Positions 17,695 to 27,977 of a stretch of DNA of 64,000 bases are shown in pieces. Position numbers and translations under genes: made by a program. The DNA is from Salinimonas lutimaris (GTDB lineage Bacteria > Pseudomonadota > Gammaproteobacteria > Enterobacterales > Alteromonadaceae). The notes below the pieces were generated by a model, which had not been told where the DNA came from, did not search any database, and was given only the letters and a program-made list of their open reading frames with translations. Position 1 is the first letter of the stretch. Every line of letters begins with the position of its first letter. Location of the stretch: positions 3,620,001 through 3,684,000 of the forward strand of contig NZ_CP036536.1 of assembly GCF_005222225.1 (NCBI RefSeq), in the 5' to 3' direction.

Positions 17695-18996
17695 TCAACG
17701 CTTTTTAAGCGGCGCAACATTGGGAATCAGTAACCAGACTGCCAGCATGGCGATAATGGCCAGCGATGCGCCGATAACAAATGCTGGTGTATAATTGCCA
17801 CCCGCCGTTAGCCAGGGTACCAGTGAGGTTAAACCCACCGCGCCTAACTTGGCCGCCATGCCGGAAAAACCTGACAGCGTACCAACGGCTTTTTTACCTA
17901 ACAGATCACTGGGCAGGGTTTGCACATTGCCAATCGCAGTTTGAAAACCGAACAGAATGACCGCCATAATCATAACGGCTATGTGTGGTTGTCCCGGATC
18001 TGCCATTGCCAGCAGTGCCGGTAGCATAATAAGGCAGCCAAGTGTGATAACCAGCTTACGGGTTTTGTTGATGCTCCAGCCGGCTTTGAGTCGATTCTGT
18101 GCCAGCAAGCCACCAAACCACGCACCAAACATCGCGCCTACATAAGGCACCCAGCCATAAATACCGATGGCTTTGACATCCATGCCATACACTTCGTTAA
18201 GATAAATGGGAATCCAGAAGACAAATAACCACCAGATAGGGTCAATAGCAGCCGAAGCGATGATGACGCCCCAGCTTTCTTTGCGGGTCAGCAATTCGCC
18301 AGTATCAGGGTTATATTCCTCATCGGTATTTTCTGTGCCATCCGCATTCTTACTGCGCTTCTGGCCAGTAAGAATATATTCTCGTTCTTCCTCGGTAATC
18401 CACGGATGCTCTCCCGGGGGAGCTTTTACAACGATAAGCCAGGGAATGAGCCACAGCAGGCCAAGTAAGCCCACCACCACGAATACCATTTGCCAGCTAA
18501 AGTAAATCGTCAGCATGGCAATCATCGGAATAGCCACGATCCCCCCAATCGCCGCCCCTGAGTTGAATAAGCCCTGCGCAAACGCTCTTTCTTTAACCGG
18601 GAACCATTCTGCATTGCCTTTGGCCGCACCCGGCCAGTTACCTGCTTCTGCGATACCAAGAATGGCTCTGAAAAAACTAAATGACAGCATACCCTGTGCA
18701 AAAGCATGTGCAGCCGTGGCCAAAGACCATACCCCGATAGACAGCACAAAACCGATTCGCGTGCCTACCCAGTCAAATATTTTGCCAAAAATAGCCTGAC
18801 CAAACGCATAGGAAAAAACAAACACAATAGAGATATTGGCGTAAATCTGCTTTCGCTCCAGCGCGGTTTTATCCGGAAACAGGTCTTCCTGTATTGCCGG
18901 CCACAAGACGCTAAGCGCCTGACGGTCGATATAATTGATAATAGTAGCCAGCGCAATCAGCGCGATTACCCACCAGCGTAAACCCTGCAGTTTCAT
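17695..18996 (-). CDS. MFS transporter (anion:cation symporter family, ExuT-like), probable DEH/uronate importer
   Basis: Inner-membrane permease of 433 residues with about 12 transmembrane segments. The N-terminus WWVIALIALATIINYIDRQALSVL is typical of the hexuronate/ACS branch of the major facilitator superfamily. A cytoplasmic loop around residues 205-235 is unusually acidic and polar. Its ATG sits two bases after the kdgF stop and uses the AAGGAG at the end of kdgF, so the genes are coupled. In the locus it most likely moves alginate-derived monomer or dimer into the cytoplasm. Substrate is inferred from context. Confidence 0.88.
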   Translation of the reverse strand: MKLQGLRWWVIALIALATIINYIDRQALSVLWPAIQEDLFPDKTALERKQIYANISIVFVFSYAFGQAIFGKIFDWVGTRIGFVLSIGVWSLATAAHAFAQGMLSFSFFRAILGIAEAGNWPGAAKGNAEWFPVKERAFAQGLFNSGAAIGGIVAIPMIAMLTIYFSWQMVFVVVGLLGLLWLIPWLIVVKAPPGEHPWITEEEREYILTGQKRSKNADGTENTDEEYNPDTGELLTRKESWGVIIASAAIDPIWWLFVFWIPIYLNEVYGMDVKAIGIYGWVPYVGAMFGAWFGGLLAQNRLKAGWSINKTRKLVITLGCLIMLPALLAMADPGQPHIAVMIMAVILFGFQTAIGNVQTLPSDLLGKKAVGTLSGFSGMAAKLGAVGLTSLVPWLTAGGNYTPAFVIGASLAIIAMLAVWLLIPNVAPLKKR

Positions 18997-18998
18997 AG

Positions 18999-19343
18999 CT
19001 ACTCCTTAAGAAAGTCTTCCCGGGGCGGGCTGAATGTATCGATCAGGATGCCACCGGTTGGGCAAACTGCACCGTGTTCTGCATACGGTGGAATCAGGCA
19101 GCTGTCACCCGCTTTGAGTACTTTCATTTCGCCATCAATACTGAAGTGAAACTCACCTTCCACCACAAACGTTACCTGGGAGTGACGGTGTTTATGGGTA
19201 TAGCCTTCTGCGCCTTTGTCGAAGAATACTTTGACCGCCATTAACTCCTCGTTGTATCCCAGCATCTGACGTTTAAGTCCACCACCAAGATCTTCCACTT
19301 CAGTTTCATTACCAAATAAAAACAGTTCGCTTTGCTTGTTCAT
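18999..19343 (-). CDS. kdgF: KdgF-type cupin, unsaturated uronate ring-opening enzyme
   Basis: A small 114-residue cupin. The metal-binding motif is THKHRHSQ with a second His in PPYAEHG, and the strand VVEGEFHFSIDGE between them is typical. KdgF homologues convert the 4,5-unsaturated monouronates released by alginate and pectin lyases to the linear ketonised sugar (DEH for alginate). It sits between the PL17 lyase and the MFS transporter with only a few bases on either side. An AGGAG precedes the ATG. Confidence 0.9.
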   Translation of the reverse strand: MNKQSELFLFGNETEVEDLGGGLKRQMLGYNEELMAVKVFFDKGAEGYTHKHRHSQVTFVVEGEFHFSIDGEMKVLKAGDSCLIPPYAEHGAVCPTGGILIDTFSPPREDFLKE

Positions 19344-19346
19344 GAT

Positions 19347-21551
19347 TTACTCCTGATGGTTACCGACCGCAAAAACCTCAAGGTGCTGACGCGCGGTATA
19401 AGATGAATGTTGAAGGGTGAAAGTGACTGGGACTGATGCCTGCTCGCTATTGATAGCAACAACAAAGTCCTGCCCGGCAAACGTCAGTGAAACCAACGTT
19501 AATGAATCTTTCTGCTCAATACTTAGCGCATTAAGCTGACTACTGGCATTCAGCGTATATTCTTCAGACGGGTTGTACTCACCGTGCGGCTCAAGCACCG
19601 ATACAAACTGATGTTTGTTAGCCTGCGAAACCCTGCGTATAAAGCCACTTTCCTGACGCAGATTGTAATTCGGATCGCCTGCCCCCAACTGCGTAAACAG
19701 AAAGTTCTCATCGGCATTAGCCAGGCTGGTCTGCGTGTAAAAACGACCGTTATCATTTAGCCAGGACACTTTAGCCAGTCCTCGCTCTGGCATACCCTGA
19801 CCGGTTAGCCAAAGATGCTGATAGCCATTTTTATCGCTCACGGTGTGTAAGGTTTGCGTACTGGCTTGCAGCTCAAAACTGGTTTCAATCAGTTGCCCTT
19901 TATAATGCAGTGGCAAGTCGAGCTGGTGTGGCTGGTCAGCATCGACGGAAAATATGTCCAGCAGCAGGGACTGATTCATTCCGGGCAGGTTAATCAGTGC
20001 CATGGTTCTGTCGAGGCTGACATCCTGATAAGCAGTATTAATAGACGCTCTTGCTATCGAACCTTTCTCGCTGGTCTCAAAAAAATGTAGTTTTGGTGCA
20101 TTCGCATTACCGGTCTTAACATTGCCGTTAAAGTGACTGGCTTCGTCCACCACTACCGTATTATGGGCTACGGTTTGCTTGGCGTATGTTTCGTTTTCAG
20201 GTAAATACCGACCGCCGTATTTTGCTTCAACATTCAAAAAGCGGGCAGCACCGTAATCTGACACAATTTCTGCGCCTTTGTCATAAAACTGCCAGGTCAG
20301 TTTATCAAAATGGCCATGCCCAAGACCTTGTGAGGCTGGCTTAAATACCACTGCCTGCTCGATCTCTTGCTGCCCACGCATGACCACTAAAGCGCCTTGT
20401 GTTCCATCGCTGCCATCACCATAAGCCACAGACTTAAATTCATATGGTTCAGCCAGGCCCTTGTCCAGTGCGTTAGCCACCTTCAGTCCGTCACCGGATA
20501 AAATAATGCGGTCCTGTTGTTGGGCAATATCCAGCAGCCCGGGATCTTCTGTGAGTCCATAGGCCACAGTGACACCATGCACCAGTTCGATAGTGTCAAT
20601 TCCCTTACTTTTTATCGCATCATTGAGTGGAAAAAAGAGCCCGTTATAACTGAGCTGTATCGTGGTATCGATAGCTTTCAGCAATACCCCGTCGCGATGC
20701 GCAAAAATATGACGCTCAGGGTCATTATTCTCAATGGCTTTAGCAAAAGTAACAAAAGGCAGCAGCGCAAAGCGCTGATAGTAAGGGCCTTCGTTATAAT
20801 ACCCCTGCGGCGAGAAAAGCTTATCCAATTGCTTTAGAAAGCCGCCTTTACCGGATTTGTCTAAATCTAACAGGGCTTTTTCTACCCATTCTGGCTCATC
20901 CATCACATAGCCAGCCATACCTACCCCTGCAGTGGCCCAGGTACCGTGGTTATGCACTTTATTAAAAGTTGACGGCTGACCTTCAGACAGAAACAAGGCA
21001 ACGGGTTTAAGCAACTGACTTTCAATCATCCTGCGCTTATCTTCTGCCAGCGCATCATAAACCATGTCATAAGCCTGAATGGTATAAACCAGCCACATTG
21101 CTTCGTTCAGGCTCTGCCAGAAAAGCTTGCCCGGGTTCTGCGCGTTTTCCTTACGTTTGGGATGAACATTCAGCGTAGGATATAACTCGGCGTAGGCCAC
21201 TAACATTGAGCCCACATAATCAGCGTATTTTTTGTCTTCACTTAGCTGATAAACCAGCCCGGCGTTATACATTTGCTGATAATTCTTTTTATGCCTTTCG
21301 TGGGTATAACCGCCACCACCATCTTTGGGCACCGGAACCGTTACCGGCATGGACATCGTTTTATCGACCTGCTGTTGCAACGCCTCAAAAGCATCGGTAA
21401 AGCGACCTGGCTGCGAAATAGCACTGCGCATATCCGCCACAGACTGACGGGTGATAACCAGATTCGGATGCTCGGCAAGGACCGGAAAAGACAACACACT
21501 ACATACCACAGCCAGGGCTGGGAGCACGCGGGAAAAAGAGATTCTGGCCAT
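19347..21551 (-). CDS. Oligoalginate lyase, polysaccharide lyase family 17
   Basis: Exolytic lyase that splits unsaturated monouronate from alginate oligomers. It has 734 residues with an N-terminal signal peptide (MARISFSRVLPALAVVCSVL, cleavage near VLA). The (alpha/alpha) barrel has Asn201-His202 (KVHNHGTW) and Tyr258 (NEGPYYQR), at positions matching the catalytic residues known for PL17 Alg17C. The C-terminal heparinase II/III-like beta domain has GLGHGHFDKL, and a Tyr-rich loop near 445-456. Export is predicted, so it probably acts in the periplasm or on the outer membrane. It lies directly downstream of the PL6 gene. Confidence 0.93.
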   Translation of the reverse strand: MARISFSRVLPALAVVCSVLSFPVLAEHPNLVITRQSVADMRSAISQPGRFTDAFEALQQQVDKTMSMPVTVPVPKDGGGGYTHERHKKNYQQMYNAGLVYQLSEDKKYADYVGSMLVAYAELYPTLNVHPKRKENAQNPGKLFWQSLNEAMWLVYTIQAYDMVYDALAEDKRRMIESQLLKPVALFLSEGQPSTFNKVHNHGTWATAGVGMAGYVMDEPEWVEKALLDLDKSGKGGFLKQLDKLFSPQGYYNEGPYYQRFALLPFVTFAKAIENNDPERHIFAHRDGVLLKAIDTTIQLSYNGLFFPLNDAIKSKGIDTIELVHGVTVAYGLTEDPGLLDIAQQQDRIILSGDGLKVANALDKGLAEPYEFKSVAYGDGSDGTQGALVVMRGQQEIEQAVVFKPASQGLGHGHFDKLTWQFYDKGAEIVSDYGAARFLNVEAKYGGRYLPENETYAKQTVAHNTVVVDEASHFNGNVKTGNANAPKLHFFETSEKGSIARASINTAYQDVSLDRTMALINLPGMNQSLLLDIFSVDADQPHQLDLPLHYKGQLIETSFELQASTQTLHTVSDKNGYQHLWLTGQGMPERGLAKVSWLNDNGRFYTQTSLANADENFLFTQLGAGDPNYNLRQESGFIRRVSQANKHQFVSVLEPHGEYNPSEEYTLNASSQLNALSIEQKDSLTLVSLTFAGQDFVVAINSEQASVPVTFTLQHSSYTARQHLEVFAVGNHQE

Positions 21552-21553
21552 AG

Positions 21554-23806
21554 TTATTTTCCTTTGCCTTTTACAATATTGTTATTTTGAATGGTGGCAG
21601 TATGGGAGCCGGTTACCCGAAGCTCTTCGACTGCTGGCTCGGGTGTGCGGGCAAATGTGTTCTTCGTAATCCGGGTTTCAGGTTCACCCACGGTATGCTC
21701 TACTTTGATTGGCGCACTATCTGTGAAGGTATTCGCGCTGATATCTGCCACCTGTACTCCATGCAAAAAAACAGATGCCTCAGTCTTGTTGCGCGAGCCG
21801 GTTCCCACTCCTGTCAGGGTATTTTCTGTTAGCGTAAAGTGAGGCCCGAAAGTACTTTCGTCAGTGCCTCCGCGACGCAGTTTCACCAGCGCGCCATCCA
21901 CCTGACTGAATGTGTTACCGGTTACCGTGACATATTCTGCGTTGTAAATGCCCAGGTCCTCAATTTCTCTGTTAAGCACGAGGATATCACCGGTAATATC
22001 GTTAAATGTGTTGTCGGTCAGAATGATGTTATCTGCAAATGCGCCTTTGCCTGATGTGAATACATCAAACGAATGATTGATATTAATATCCTGAAACACA
22101 CAGTTAAGTATCTCCAGGCGATAGTTACTCAGCATTCCCCACTTTTTTGTACGCACCACGCTATTGCCTGCTGAGTCAGGACTTTCCACCCCACTGATAG
22201 TCAGCCTCTGTAGTTTCAGGCTACCGCCGTCGTGAATTTCAAACAGCGCGGTGCGCTGAAATGACAGCTTAACGGTGTCAGCCGAGTCAGCTTTGATCGT
22301 GAGTACTTTATTAACGGTTAACAATTTAGGAATAATGTACTGACCCGCTTTGAGCACCAGTACATCACCGTCGTCGGCTTGCTCAATCGCTTTCACCAGG
22401 GCATCAGCACTGGCCTCAATACGGTGAATGCTGCCAGATTCAAATGGAATTTGAGCCGGTTTTTTGGGATACCAGCTAACCCCGGTTTCTGCTTTGCCCA
22501 GTTTGGTCAGTGACTGGCTTGCTCCTGCTTCCACCTTGTCTACAGGTTGCATCAGCCCGCTCGTATTACGTTGCAGTTTCACCTTTTGCTGGGTAAAACC
22601 CTGTTTCATTGTCTTATCTACCGGCTTATTGATGACGTTACCGGAAAAAGCAATGCCGCTGATATCGTCAAAAACCGTAAAGGGTTGTTGCTGGTCATTA
22701 ATTATTAAATTGTTGCGCATCACACTGTTTACAGGCACTGCAGTACGTTCTGCATCACTACCCGCTGCCAGATGAATGTTATCCACATTTATCAGTGTGT
22801 TGTTTTCAATCAGCGCATTGTCTACCTGATGATATCGGTTGATGGGTGAGTCAGGTACACCATTCATAACCGTTAATCCGCTACCAAAACGATACCCGGT
22901 TAACCCCTCAAGATAATTATTTCTGATCACCTGGTTTTTATTGATAACCCGGATACCGCCGGTATGCTCCACGCCATTGCCCAGAAAAATATTGTTTTCA
23001 ATCAGATTACCGTTGCCATGGCGCAACGTGAGTGTGCCCTGCGCTTCAAAAAATACATTATTACGCAATATGTTGTTGCCCGACTTCACAGAGATAATCT
23101 CTACTTCGCCGTTTGTTTTCTCAAAGTAATTAGACTCCACCAGAGTGTGTGAGTCTGTGAGTGAATAGTGACTAGTTCCAATGCGTAGTGTTTCAGCGCC
23201 ATTGGATCCAAAGGTGGGGCGGTAGCCAAAATAATTGTGGTCGATACGGTGGTGGTTTTGCTGACTCTGCTTGCTGTCCAGACGAACCGCCACGGTGACT
23301 CCACGGTTTTGTTTTCCTGTCAGGTGATTGTGGTCGAAACGATTATGCTGACCATACAGCGCAACCCAGTAATCCGACTCCTGCTTATCGGGATTGTTGT
23401 AGCTGTCAATGACAGTTTCGGTAACACGGGAGTGAAAAGCCAGTTTGTCTTTAGCGGTACGAAAGGAAATGACCGCACTGCTGGGAGTATATCCGTTGGT
23501 AAACACCAGTCCTGATACTATCAGGTGCTCGCCGCTCAGGCTCAGGTTTGACTTCCCGATTAACCGGACTTGTCCTTTTTCTTCGGCGGTTAACGTAATC
23601 GGCCGGTCTGCGGTTCCCTGTCCTTTAAACTGAATTTCAAAATCGCTCCAGTCACCGTTTTTTAAAATAACAGTATCACCAGGCTTTAACTTACCGGCAA
23701 TATCCAGATACGCTCGCTGGCTATCCACCCGGTACTCTGTGGCATGAATCGGCATACTTAAACATGCAATGCAAAGCACACAGATCGTCATTAGGTATTG
23801 GCGCAT
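21554..23806 (-). CDS. Alginate lyase, polysaccharide lyase family 6
   Basis: A 750-residue secreted lyase with a signal peptide (MRQYLMTICVLCIACLSM, cleavage near IHA). The sequence is a series of parallel beta-helix rungs (repeats of xxxIxxNxFxxxxG) like chondroitinase B. Lys241 (ISVKSGNN) and Arg262 (LTLRHGN) correspond to the Lys/Arg catalytic pair of PL6 enzymes, with the calcium-site acidic residues just before (NGEVEIIS). A second beta-helix domain follows from ~450. Two-domain PL6 enzymes are usually exo- or G-preferring; specificity here is not determined. First gene of the lyase-to-eda run. Confidence 0.92.
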   Translation of the reverse strand: MRQYLMTICVLCIACLSMPIHATEYRVDSQRAYLDIAGKLKPGDTVILKNGDWSDFEIQFKGQGTADRPITLTAEEKGQVRLIGKSNLSLSGEHLIVSGLVFTNGYTPSSAVISFRTAKDKLAFHSRVTETVIDSYNNPDKQESDYWVALYGQHNRFDHNHLTGKQNRGVTVAVRLDSKQSQQNHHRIDHNYFGYRPTFGSNGAETLRIGTSHYSLTDSHTLVESNYFEKTNGEVEIISVKSGNNILRNNVFFEAQGTLTLRHGNGNLIENNIFLGNGVEHTGGIRVINKNQVIRNNYLEGLTGYRFGSGLTVMNGVPDSPINRYHQVDNALIENNTLINVDNIHLAAGSDAERTAVPVNSVMRNNLIINDQQQPFTVFDDISGIAFSGNVINKPVDKTMKQGFTQQKVKLQRNTSGLMQPVDKVEAGASQSLTKLGKAETGVSWYPKKPAQIPFESGSIHRIEASADALVKAIEQADDGDVLVLKAGQYIIPKLLTVNKVLTIKADSADTVKLSFQRTALFEIHDGGSLKLQRLTISGVESPDSAGNSVVRTKKWGMLSNYRLEILNCVFQDININHSFDVFTSGKGAFADNIILTDNTFNDITGDILVLNREIEDLGIYNAEYVTVTGNTFSQVDGALVKLRRGGTDESTFGPHFTLTENTLTGVGTGSRNKTEASVFLHGVQVADISANTFTDSAPIKVEHTVGEPETRITKNTFARTPEPAVEELRVTGSHTATIQNNNIVKGKGK

Positions 23807-23929
23807 AAATCACTCTTTTCAGGCAATGAAAGTGACATGCAGAAAGCAATGAGTTGTTGTTATTTTGCTTTCTGCCACCGCATCACTTTTCCCTCTGCTT
23901 GTAGGGCACACAGGCTTGGGAAAACTCAG

Positions 23930-23965
23930 ACTGACCGCCGGTTACATCATTGAACCACGGTCAGT
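23930..23965 (-). terminator. Nested hairpin downstream of the DEH reductase
   Basis: Outer stem ACTGACCG (23930-23937) with CGGTCAGT (23958-23965); inner stem GGTT/AACC. A short T-run follows on the minus strand some bases later (GAGTTTTCCC). It lies just after the reductase stop codon and is probably its terminator or a processing hairpin. Confidence 0.6.
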
Positions 23966-23975
23966 CGCGTTAAAC

Positions 23976-24854
23976 TTACTTGTTCAGTTTGACAAAGTAG
24001 TCGAAAATCTCCGGTACGTTACCTTCGCCCATACCAGCATCGAATGCTGCTTGCAGGTTGGCAGAAGAGCCCTGAGCAATCTTAGACTCAGTACCAAGAT
24101 CACTGACCATTTGCAGAAAGTACCCCAGGTCTTTATTGGCATTTGCAATGGAGAAACCTAAGTCACTGACACCATCAACCGCATAGTTTTTGCAAAACTG
24201 CATAAACGGAGAGCTGGATGGACCGGTAGACATAATCTCGAACAGTTGCTGGCGATCAACACCGGCTTTTTCAGCTACGGCAAACGCCTGTGACATAGCA
24301 CACACCGTGGTCATCCCCATAAAGTTGTTAATAAGCTTGGTAGTGTGACCAGCGCCAAGTGCGCCCAGATAAAATACATTTTCGCCCTGCTCATCCAGCA
24401 CCGGTTTCACGCGCTCAAAGGTTGCTTTGTCGCCTGAGGCCATGATGTTCAGTTTGCCGTCTTTGGCGTGAGCAGGCGTACGCCCCAACGGTGCATCGAT
24501 CATTCCCACGCCTTTGGCAGCCAGGTCCTGACCAATCTTTCGAGTAGATGCTGGTATTGAGGTACCAAAATCAATCACCACTGCGCCTTCTTTGAGTCCG
24601 GCTATCACGCCATCTTCTGCATACAGCACTTTCTCAACGATAGTGGATGTTGTCAGGCACAACATAATAATGTCTGCCGCCTCCGCCAGGGCTTTACCTG
24701 TTTCTGCGGCCTTTGCACCGCGTTCAGTACAAGCAGCAACCGCTTCTTGATTCAGATCCATTACAATCAGGTCGTAACCTTTATTTTGCAGATTTTCGAC
24801 CATGTTTCCGCCCATAAGGCCCAGGCCTATAAATCCGATAGTAGGTTTTGACAT
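23976..24854 (-). CDS. NAD(P)-dependent beta-hydroxyacid dehydrogenase, probable DEH reductase
   Basis: A 292-residue member of the 6-phosphogluconate/beta-hydroxyacid dehydrogenase family. The Rossmann motif GFIGLGLMGGNM is at residues 7-18, the substrate loop IDAPLGRTPAHAKDG at 119-133 and the catalytic Lys173 is in GHTTKLINNFMG. In alginate loci this family reduces 4-deoxy-L-erythro-5-hexoseulose uronate to KDG. That step is otherwise missing here, so the role is inferred from context. GGAGAGG lies before the ATG. It is separated from PL6 by 169 bases that include a hairpin, so it may be transcribed on its own. Confidence 0.87.
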   Translation of the reverse strand: MSKPTIGFIGLGLMGGNMVENLQNKGYDLIVMDLNQEAVAACTERGAKAAETGKALAEAADIIMLCLTTSTIVEKVLYAEDGVIAGLKEGAVVIDFGTSIPASTRKIGQDLAAKGVGMIDAPLGRTPAHAKDGKLNIMASGDKATFERVKPVLDEQGENVFYLGALGAGHTTKLINNFMGMTTVCAMSQAFAVAEKAGVDRQQLFEIMSTGPSSSPFMQFCKNYAVDGVSDLGFSIANANKDLGYFLQMVSDLGTESKIAQGSSANLQAAFDAGMGEGNVPEIFDYFVKLNK

Positions 24855-25381
24855 TATCCTCTCCTAAAAGTAGCAAGGCGGTGCATCATATACACCCTAA
24901 CCTGTCTGACATGCTGAAGTTCAGCCTGAAAGCACTATCAGTAAACTACTGAGACAGCCTTTCAGAACATAATCTGGTAAAACCGATCTGTCTTACAGAA
25001 TGATAAAAATGACCAATCGGAATGGAGATTAAATTATAGACATAATACCAATCTGTCAACCAAAACACATGACAAATTATACTTACCATTCACTTATCAT
25101 TTACACGGTAACGTACACCCTCGATGGCGTAGATATTTTATAACTTCATTATCAATAGCTTACAGTAGTGGCGAGCGGGTACAGTGACTGTAATGCAAAT
25201 AATTTGTTGAGCGTCTGAGAGAGTCTCGCCACTTGAATATTGAACAGTACCGAATATTGGTAACAATAATTGGTAAAATCAATGATAAGAAAAGAGAGAG
25301 TAGTGTATTCCGCAAATCAGGAGATGAATTAGCGGTAGCTATTACGGTTTGAAAGCAATAGACGAAAAATTGTGTCCACAA
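24855..25381. other. Intergenic spacer rich in palindromes upstream of the DEH reductase
   Basis: About 527 AT-rich bases with no convincing gene. It contains GCTGAA-G-TTCAGC near 24912, CAGTA-AAC-TACTG near 24940, TCTGT-CTT-ACAGA near 24990, ATACCAAT at 25045-25052, two ATTGGTAA copies at 25256-25263 and 25269-25276, and a long inverted repeat at 25167-25233. The number of dyads suggests a complex control region for the reductase, or a small structured transcript. Confidence 0.5.
25167..25233. other. Inverted repeat AGTGGCGAG...CTCGCCACT with internal dyad
   Basis: A perfect 9-bp inverted repeat, AGTGGCGAG at 25167-25175 and CTCGCCACT at 25225-25233, encloses a second dyad TACAGT-G-ACTGTA at 25180-25192. 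It would form a stem of about 67 bases in RNA. It sits in the spacer between folA and the DEH reductase and no coding function is apparent. Confidence 0.5.
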
Positions 25382-25407
25382 AAAAGCCCACCAGTCGGTG
25401 GGCTTTT
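25382..25407. terminator. Terminator after folA
   Basis: Stem AAAAGCCCACC / GGTGGGCTTTT with loop AGTC. On the minus strand a further T-run follows. It ends the rplU-rpmA-obgE-folA block. Confidence 0.85.
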
Positions 25408-25433
25408 GCATAGGTTAACCAGCTAGCGGGTCG

Positions 25434-25937
25434 TCAGTCAGCTTTTTGCAACGTAACAAAGCTGTAGCCGTACTGATTTTTCTCGTCGGCTTCATGAGCA
25501 TGGCGACTGACTTCCTGCCAGTGACCACTGGCTTCATAATCAGGAAAATAAGTGTCACCGCTGACCTGTGCATCAATAAACGTAAGATACAGGGTATCGG
25601 CCTGCGACAGCATCGCCTCATACACCTTGCCGCCACCAATGATCATCAGCTCGTCAGCACCATTGGCCATCGCTTCAGCAACCGCAATGGCAGTGTCCAG
25701 CGAGTCGACCACTGTCGCATCAGGCAGAAAATAATCTCGCTGACCGGTGACCACAATGTTGAGGCGACCCGGTAACGCTTTACCAATAGACTCATAAGTT
25801 TTACGGCCCATCACAACAGGTTTACCCAGCGTGGTTTGCTTAAAGTGCCGTAAGTCTGCGGGCAAATGCCAGGGCATACTGTTGTCTGCCCCAATCACCC
25901 GGTTGTTTGCCATCGCGGCAATCATACCTATTTTCAT
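25434..25937 (-). CDS. folA: Dihydrofolate reductase
   Basis: NADPH-dependent reduction of dihydrofolate to tetrahydrofolate. Typical features are IGADNSMPWHLPADLRHFK with the substrate-binding Asp, VMGRKTYESIG, and the NADPH loop IIGGGKVYEAML. I take the ATG at 25937 (167 residues), which has AAGG five bases upstream. An earlier GTG at 25943 lies within the ribosome site and is unlikely. It is 19 bases downstream of obgE and probably shares its transcript. Confidence 0.96.
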   Translation of the reverse strand: MKIGMIAAMANNRVIGADNSMPWHLPADLRHFKQTTLGKPVVMGRKTYESIGKALPGRLNIVVTGQRDYFLPDATVVDSLDTAIAVAEAMANGADELMIIGGGKVYEAMLSQADTLYLTFIDAQVSGDTYFPDYEASGHWQEVSRHAHEADEKNQYGYSFVTLQKAD

Positions 25938-25956
25938 AACCACCTTAGTTTCGGAC

Positions 25957-27120
<1,164 letters not shown>

Positions 27121-27335
27121 TTACTCCGGCATTCAACTGTTTGCACCGTGACGGGCAATGACAGCGTCCGTCAATATAGAGAAGCTAAGTTTACACTAAT
27201 ACCAGTCTGCATAGTAGTACACGCACCAGCGCGCCCTTGTTGTGCAGCAGGAATGGCAATCATCAGCATCACGGAATTTCCCTAAATGTCTGAGGTTTAG
27301 GGTTAATACAGCGAAAAGTTATTTATTACAAAAAC

Positions 27336-27364
27336 AAAAAACCCCGCTTGCGCGGGGTTTTTTC
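27336..27364 (-). terminator. Terminator after rpmA
   Basis: Stem AAACCCCGC / GCGGGGTTT with a 3-base loop and T-rich flank on both strands, about 30 bases after the rpmA stop. It separates the ribosomal protein operon from obgE. Confidence 0.85.
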
Positions 27365-27392
27365 ATGCCTTGAAAGGCGTATTCGTGCGCGC

Positions 27393-27650
27393 TTATTCAG
27401 CAACGATGTTCACGAATTTACGGTTCTTAGGACCTTTTACGTCGAATTGGACCTTACCGTCTTTTAGTGCGAACAACGTGTGATCTTTACCGATACCGAT
27501 GCCGTTACCAGCGTGGAAACGAGTACCACGTTGTCTAACAATGATGTTACCAGCAAGAACAGATTCGCCACCGAAACGTTTAACACCTAAGCGTTTACTT
27601 TCGGAGTCGCGACCGTTTTTAGTACTACCACCAGCCTTTTTGTGTGCCAT
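27393..27650 (-). CDS. rpmA: 50S ribosomal protein L27
   Basis: Ribosomal protein L27 near the peptidyl-transferase centre. It has 85 residues starting [22 protein letters not shown], the standard gammaproteobacterial N-terminus without the cleaved extension seen in Firmicutes. It is 15 bases downstream of rplU, in the same operon. Confidence 0.98.
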   Translation of the reverse strand: MAHKKAGGSTKNGRDSESKRLGVKRFGGESVLAGNIIVRQRGTRFHAGNGIGIGKDHTLFALKDGKVQFDVKGPKNRKFVNIVAE

Positions 27651-27665
27651 GTGTTCGTGCTCCTA

Positions 27666-27977
27666 TTAAGCGTTGATACCAGTGATTTTCACTTCTGTGA
27701 ACCACTGACGATGACCCGCCTGACGACGAGAATGTTTACGACGACGGAACTTGACGATTGTTACTTTCTCGCCACGGCCGTGCTGTACAACTTCAGCAGT
27801 AATCTTACTACCTGCAACTAAAGGGGTACCGATCTTAACATCGTCACCATTGCTAACCATCAATACGTTATCGAATTCAACAGTCTCGCCTGGCGCGACT
27901 TCGATCTTCTCTAGACGAACGGTCTGGCCTTCAGCCACACGGTGCTGTTTACCGCCACTTTGGAAAACCGCGTACAT
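27666..27977 (-). CDS. rplU: 50S ribosomal protein L21
   Basis: Ribosomal protein L21, 103 residues, starting [18 protein letters not shown] with the C-terminal [19 protein letters not shown]-binding region. First gene of the rplU-rpmA operon, divergent from ispB across a 493-base spacer. Confidence 0.98.
   Translation of the reverse strand: MYAVFQSGGKQHRVAEGQTVRLEKIEVAPGETVEFDNVLMVSNGDDVKIGTPLVAGSKITAEVVQHGRGEKVTIVKFRRRKHSRRQAGHRQWFTEVKITGINA

Noticed and set aside
25160-25411. 83-codon minus-strand ORF in the folA/DEH-reductase spacer
   Set aside because: It begins inside the folA terminator, has no ribosome site and no recognisable features.
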